In this document: positions 60,623-64,000 of the stretch, piece by piece
How positions within the stretch are numbered: position 1 is the stretch's first letter
How the letters are laid out: each line of letters begins with the position of its first letter
Source: JBBIPA01 sp963820495
Lineage (GTDB): Bacteria; Chloroflexota; Dehalococcoidia; GIF9; UBA5629
Assembly: GCA_963820495.1 (NCBI GenBank)
Contig: CAWGAF010000001.1
Span: forward strand, 1,325,948 to 1,389,947
Direction: 5' to 3'
Length of the DNA: 64,000 nucleotides
Position numbers and translations under genes: made by a program
The notes under the pieces: generated by a model
What the model was told of the DNA's origin: nothing
Seen by the model: only the letters and a program-made list of their open reading frames with translations
Databases searched by the model: none

Positions 60623-60644
60623 CTAATAATCTACGAACCGGCTC
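60582..60644 (-). terminator. Hairpin overlapping the end of the aldolase gene
   Basis: GAGGCTGGTTCATAGA (60582-60597) pairs with TCTACGAACCGGCTC (60630-60644) with three mismatches. One arm is the coding sequence of the last codons of the aldolase (SRFVD). It may act as a terminator or mRNA end stabiliser; no T-tract. Confidence 0.4.
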
Positions 60645-61924
60645 ACTAGGTCCACCGTGCCAGCCACTTTCAACTTACGGAATAGCAGGGAAAAGCGTTC
60701 TTCAAGTGTGTTTCCAATTCCCCTCAGATTTTCTCCAGACAGGTTCCACAGTTCCTTCTTGAAATCACCAAATGCTCTTTTGCGGGTCTTGTAGAGGAAT
60801 TGTTCTGATGTGTCCCCCTGCTTCATTTCACTTGCGTATTTATCCCGAAGATACCGGTAAATTCTGTCCAGCAACTCTTTGGGGAAATAGGGGCTGTCAA
60901 AGATAATGTTTTGAAATCCGGTAGCCAGATGCACTTCCAGTGTGTCCGCCTGTGGGAAGAGGTCAAAAGCCTCATCAGGGAGAGTGGAGGCTCCATGCTG
61001 CACTGCGCCACCCATACCGTATTCTTTCCGTGCTGCTCGAGACAATTCCTTCAGAGCTTTGAAATCAATGTCAACGCTCGCCACTGACCCGTCAGGCAAA
61101 ACTACTCCGCCGTGCGTCGTCCCGGTTTGAACGCTGATTTTGGAGAGTCCCCTGACGTCTGGCCCTAGCAGCCTGAGATATCCTATCATAAAGGCCCGGA
61201 GGTCTGCCACCGTGCTATTGCGTCCGCCTACTTCGCCGATTTCACCACCAACCGAGATTGTTATCCCCTCGGGCTCAATCTCCCGTATAAACTTGGTCAT
61301 ATCCGCAGTGACTTGGCAATTCTCTTTCTGCTGTTCCTCAAAGCTTGACTTTTCCAAGTCAACGATAGTGGAGGCGTCAATATCAATGTTCAGAAAGCCA
61401 GCGCTTACCGCCTCACGTACCAGCTCCCTGATGCTGTTCAATTCCCGTTCTGGTTCTGAATTGTATTTCGCGCGGTTAACCTGGAAGTGGTCTCCCTGGA
61501 GAAAAACCGGGCCTCTGAACCCCTCCGTGACTGCCGCCGCAAGTACGCAGGCGGCGTACTCACCCGGCCTTTGCGCGGTATAGCCTATCTCAGAACGAGC
61601 AATTTCGAAAATAAAAGCACCAACCCTATCCTTCAGGGCGGCTCTAAATACCGCCCTAGCCACTTGATAAGTGATGCCGCGGATGTTTATTGCTGGAACA
61701 GTGATACCAGTGTACAGCCCCTTGCCAGCAGCCCGGTACAGGCCGTCAACGCTTGCCAAAACTACACCCTGTGCCGAAGCGAATTGCCGGATTTTCTCCC
61801 GGCTATGTTCCCTCACCTCATCAGCACCAAAGACGGCGTTTTCCACTAGGGTATCAACCTCGCCCGGGGGCGCAGACACGCCTTTTCTCAGTCTGGTATT
61901 TCCTGACTGTTCCGCAGAAGTCAT
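60623..61924 (-). CDS. Class II fructose-bisphosphate aldolase
   Basis: 433 residues from the ATG at 61924, one base after the PFK stop. A long N-terminal frame is open but less likely as the start. The class II motifs are QGDHFQ and the late HGASTLPDE; zinc ligands lie in GDH, in the GGEIGEVGG stretch and near HGAST. It cleaves or forms fructose-1,6-bisphosphate. The protein is longer than typical FBA (about 300-350 residues), with an N-terminal extension of about 45 residues. Confidence 0.85.
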   Translation of the reverse strand: MTSAEQSGNTRLRKGVSAPPGEVDTLVENAVFGADEVREHSREKIRQFASAQGVVLASVDGLYRAAGKGLYTGITVPAINIRGITYQVARAVFRAALKDRVGAFIFEIARSEIGYTAQRPGEYAACVLAAAVTEGFRGPVFLQGDHFQVNRAKYNSEPERELNSIRELVREAVSAGFLNIDIDASTIVDLEKSSFEEQQKENCQVTADMTKFIREIEPEGITISVGGEIGEVGGRNSTVADLRAFMIGYLRLLGPDVRGLSKISVQTGTTHGGVVLPDGSVASVDIDFKALKELSRAARKEYGMGGAVQHGASTLPDEAFDLFPQADTLEVHLATGFQNIIFDSPYFPKELLDRIYRYLRDKYASEMKQGDTSEQFLYKTRKRAFGDFKKELWNLSGENLRGIGNTLEERFSLLFRKLKVAGTVDLVSRFVDY

Positions 61925-61925
61925 T

Positions 61926-63068
61926 TCATCTTTTGATCGGCCATGGTCTCGGTACATCTTGTTCTTCCCTCCCCAGAATAGTCCGGCGTCCGTTGTATCT
62001 CTCGACATCATACATAGTCTTGACGTCGACGTACTTCAGCTTGCCGATAACCTTTTCCAGGGAGCATGCCGTAATCTTACCATTCTTATAGCAGACCATC
62101 TTCCCAAAGTCCCTCATCATAACCAGGTCCATAGCGGCAATGCCAAAGTACCGCCCCATTCTTCGGTCGTAGGCACATGGCGCTCCCCCCCGCTGCAGAT
62201 GGCTCAAAAGGACGCATCGTGTTTCTAGTTTGGTACCCTTCTGGATCTCATCAGCCAAAAACTCGCCAATTCCACCCAGAGCCTTGTGGCCGAAGCTATC
62301 CACGCGTTGCTCCCTCGTAAATTGGGCGTATCCCGCTGGCTTGGCTCCTTCCGCCACGATGATAATATCGTATCTGGTCCCGGCTCTCCTGCCTTCGAGA
62401 ACCAACTCATTCACCTTTTCAATTGAAAAACCATGCTCCGGGATCAGGATAATGTAGGCGCCACTTGATTCTCCGCCTTCAAGAGCGAGCCAGCCAGTTT
62501 CCCTCCCCATTGTCTCCACAACAAATATTCTCTTGTGTGAACCGGCGGTTGTCCTCAGCCGGTCAACCTCCTGAGTGATAACGTCCAAAGCTGTCTCAAA
62601 TCCCAGAGTATAATCAGTCTCACACAGATCCTTGTCAATCGTCTTGGGAATGCTAACCACATTCACACCTTCACGCGCCAGCTTATGAGCCACGCCCAAG
62701 GTGTCATCCCCTCCGATGACTACCAGCGCGTCTAAGCCAAGCGTTTCTATATTGGTTAATACCACTTTCGATTGGACATTCTTAGGATCATAGGGATTGG
62801 TTCGTGAGGTGCCAAGCATAGTGCCGCCGTACCTGTCCCAGGTCCTTACGGTTTCCTGATTCAGGGGCATGACGTACTGCTCAGTCTCCCTGGGCTCAGC
62901 TTGCATCAGCCCCTTCCAGCCATCCTTGATTCCCAACACCTCATATTGGATTCCCGTGTCCCGCTGCACCCGCTCATCCAGGGCCGTTTTCACTGCCCAT
63001 TTTATCGCCGGATTAATACCAGCGCAGTCTCCGCCACCGGTGAGAATGCCTATTCTGCTTTTCTTCAT
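61926..63068 (-). CDS. 6-phosphofructokinase, pyrophosphate-type by active-site residues
   Basis: 380 residues from ATG 63068 (AAAGGGGGTGG upstream). N-terminal motif ILTGGGDCAGIN. The discriminating loop reads IGGDDTLG, where ATP-type enzymes have G-G-D-G-S; Asp at that site and Lys in PKTIDKDL are typical of pyrophosphate-dependent PFK. The family interconverts fructose-6-phosphate and fructose-1,6-bisphosphate with PPi, so it can run in both glycolysis and gluconeogenesis. Aldolase follows by one base. Confidence 0.88.
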   Translation of the reverse strand: MKKSRIGILTGGGDCAGINPAIKWAVKTALDERVQRDTGIQYEVLGIKDGWKGLMQAEPRETEQYVMPLNQETVRTWDRYGGTMLGTSRTNPYDPKNVQSKVVLTNIETLGLDALVVIGGDDTLGVAHKLAREGVNVVSIPKTIDKDLCETDYTLGFETALDVITQEVDRLRTTAGSHKRIFVVETMGRETGWLALEGGESSGAYIILIPEHGFSIEKVNELVLEGRRAGTRYDIIIVAEGAKPAGYAQFTREQRVDSFGHKALGGIGEFLADEIQKGTKLETRCVLLSHLQRGGAPCAYDRRMGRYFGIAAMDLVMMRDFGKMVCYKNGKITACSLEKVIGKLKYVDVKTMYDVERYNGRRTILGREEQDVPRPWPIKR

Positions 63069-63149
63069 CGATAGCCACCCCCTTTCTTGAGGCTCAGACA
63101 TGAAAAACCAGCGGTGTCCTTGAAGTCCCCCCTAACGAGTGTACGTAAC

Positions 63150-64000
63150 TCATATCGCACAGCTCCCTTTTTCCACCGCATTACTTACACACTCTTCCTC
63201 GGCGACATACGCATTCTCGACATACTGAAATACCATGCGCTGCGCATTATAAAACGAACCATTCAGAGCGATGGCAGAGCGCCTGACTTTGGCAAATTCA
63301 ATTGGCCGCGTGTAATACATCGGCAGAATTACGCATTCAAGCTTATCGTAGAGAGAGGCTATCTCTTTTGCTGGATTGCTCTCCACCTCCCAGCTCTCGC
63401 CAATAGCCCAGCCGGTTACACCTTCCACATTGCCCTCTATCCACCAGCCATCGAGAATGCTCAGGCTGGGCACTCCGTTCAGAGCGGCTTTCATGCCACT
63501 GGTGCCTGATGCCTCCGCTGGTTTCTCTGGAGTATTCAACCACAAATCTACGCCGGCACACAGATACTTGGCCAGTGCCATATCATATTCTTCCAAATAG
63601 ACTACCCGCACGGTGTCACGTAAAGCTTCTGCTGCCTGAAATATAGCCCGTATTATAGCTTTGCCTCCTCCGTCCCAGGGATGTGACTTACCTCCGTAGA
63701 TGACCTGAAACGGCCCTGCCTGGGTAGCTATACTTTTCAGGCGGCTCAGGTCAGAGAAAAGCAGGTCGGCTCGTTTGTACATGGCGGCACGCCGGGCGAA
63801 ACCAATGGTCATCATGGTCGGGTCTAACTGGACATTGGTTCGGCGTTTTACCTCGGCCAGCAGGTCTTGTTTTGCCTCAAAGTGTGCCTGCCCGATTTCA
63901 TCTAGCGGTATGCTCATAGCGTAACGGAGATACAGGTTGTCACGGCGCCACCTCGGGATATGCTTATCATAGAGGCGGCGAAAAGGTAATGATGCCCACG
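63150..64000 (-). CDS. Alpha-glucan phosphorylase, C-terminal part (runs off window)
   Basis: The frame is open from the stop at 63150 to the window end, so the gene is cut off at its 5' side; at least 283 residues. The start-like ATG at 63917 is internal: the preceding codons read YDKHIPRWRRDNLYLRYA, also glucan-phosphorylase-like. Downstream, FARRAAMYKRADLLF and PLP-lysine region EASGTSGMKAALNG identify the GT35 family. It releases glucose-1-phosphate from glycogen or maltodextrins, feeding the neighbouring PFK and aldolase. Confidence 0.9.
   Translation of the reverse strand, partial: WASLPFRRLYDKHIPRWRRDNLYLRYAMSIPLDEIGQAHFEAKQDLLAEVKRRTNVQLDPTMMTIGFARRAAMYKRADLLFSDLSRLKSIATQAGPFQVIYGGKSHPWDGGGKAIIRAIFQAAEALRDTVRVVYLEEYDMALAKYLCAGVDLWLNTPEKPAEASGTSGMKAALNGVPSLSILDGWWIEGNVEGVTGWAIGESWEVESNPAKEIASLYDKLECVILPMYYTRPIEFAKVRRSAIALNGSFYNAQRMVFQYVENAYVAEEECVSNAVEKGSCAI

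Noticed and set aside
1..64000. tRNA or rRNA genes
   Set aside because: No cloverleaf-like T-loop GTTCRANYC with matching stems and no rRNA-like sequence was seen on either strand, though this was only by eye.

Overview
The window reads as a dense, moderate-GC bacterial chromosome segment from an anaerobe. Gene content (split Fe-S fumarase, LeuCD-type hydro-lyase, pyrophosphate-type phosphofructokinase, selenium-trafficking genes, ORP/MinD/NifX-type metal-cluster genes, HD-GYP signalling, lipoproteins and zinc-ribbon membrane proteins) recalls uncultivated Chloroflexota of the Dehalococcoidia type. That placement is an inference from gene content, not a computed one. TGA is an ordinary stop codon in most genes here. 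No rRNA, tRNA, CRISPR array, transposase or phage gene was found.

Layout. 0.1-5.2 kb: zinc-ribbon proteins, one carrying a membrane-anchored TlpA-like thioredoxin, then a PPC-domain protein, NAD kinase, a GNAT acetyltransferase and a NUDIX hydrolase. 5.2-18.1 kb (minus strand): a tightly packed 13-gene run for the dicarboxylic half of the TCA cycle and anaplerosis, ordered in transcription as acyl-CoA carboxyltransferase, small carboxylase subunit, PycB/OadA, LeuC-like, LeuD-like, isocitrate dehydrogenase, malic enzyme, fumarase alpha, SdhA, SdhC, SdhD, SdhB, fumarase beta. 18.3-20.1 kb: folP-folK-queD. 20.2-25.9 kb: small membrane proteins, a GalT-like enzyme, an rRNA methyltransferase and a surface protein whose frame is interrupted by one TGA. 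25.9-32.9 kb: mtaB, a repeat-rich lipoprotein, a DUF4870/HD-GYP fusion, a truncated duplicate of the mtaB promoter and 5' end, and a zinc-ribbon/Ig-repeat membrane protein.

33.2-36.2 kb: a selenium/sulfur trafficking operon (YedE, YedF/TusA, a class V aminotransferase split by a one-base frameshift, DUF3343) behind a long leader with two small coupled ORFs. 36.3-45.8 kb: a large metal-cluster island (DUF134 regulator with a 20-bp palindromic operator, two DUF364 proteins flanking a molybdate-type binding lipoprotein, DUF5320 proteins, two NifX-like proteins, two ferredoxin-MinD ATPases, Mrp, FmdB zinc ribbons, two paralogous unknowns and an MBL-fold enzyme). It resembles the orange-protein (ORP) locus of Desulfovibrio and has no nitrogenase genes.

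46-54.5 kb: a PadR regulator with consensus promoter and operator, a methyltransferase, a minus-strand operon of a soluble ABC ATPase, a HypB-like GTPase and an Fe-S protein, then a hydrolase, an FKBP lipoprotein and a patatin. 55-58.2 kb: two related secreted/surface proteins, one with four 38-residue Cys-rich tandem repeats. 58.5-64 kb (minus strand): a flavin-type oxidase-fold protein and a sugar-phosphate cluster (GlpX, class II aldolase, PPi-type phosphofructokinase, alpha-glucan phosphorylase running off the window). The strongest candidates for undescribed biology are the metal-cluster island, the leader of the selenium operon, the TGA-interrupted surface gene with a leaderless promoter, and the ABC/GTPase/Fe-S operon.
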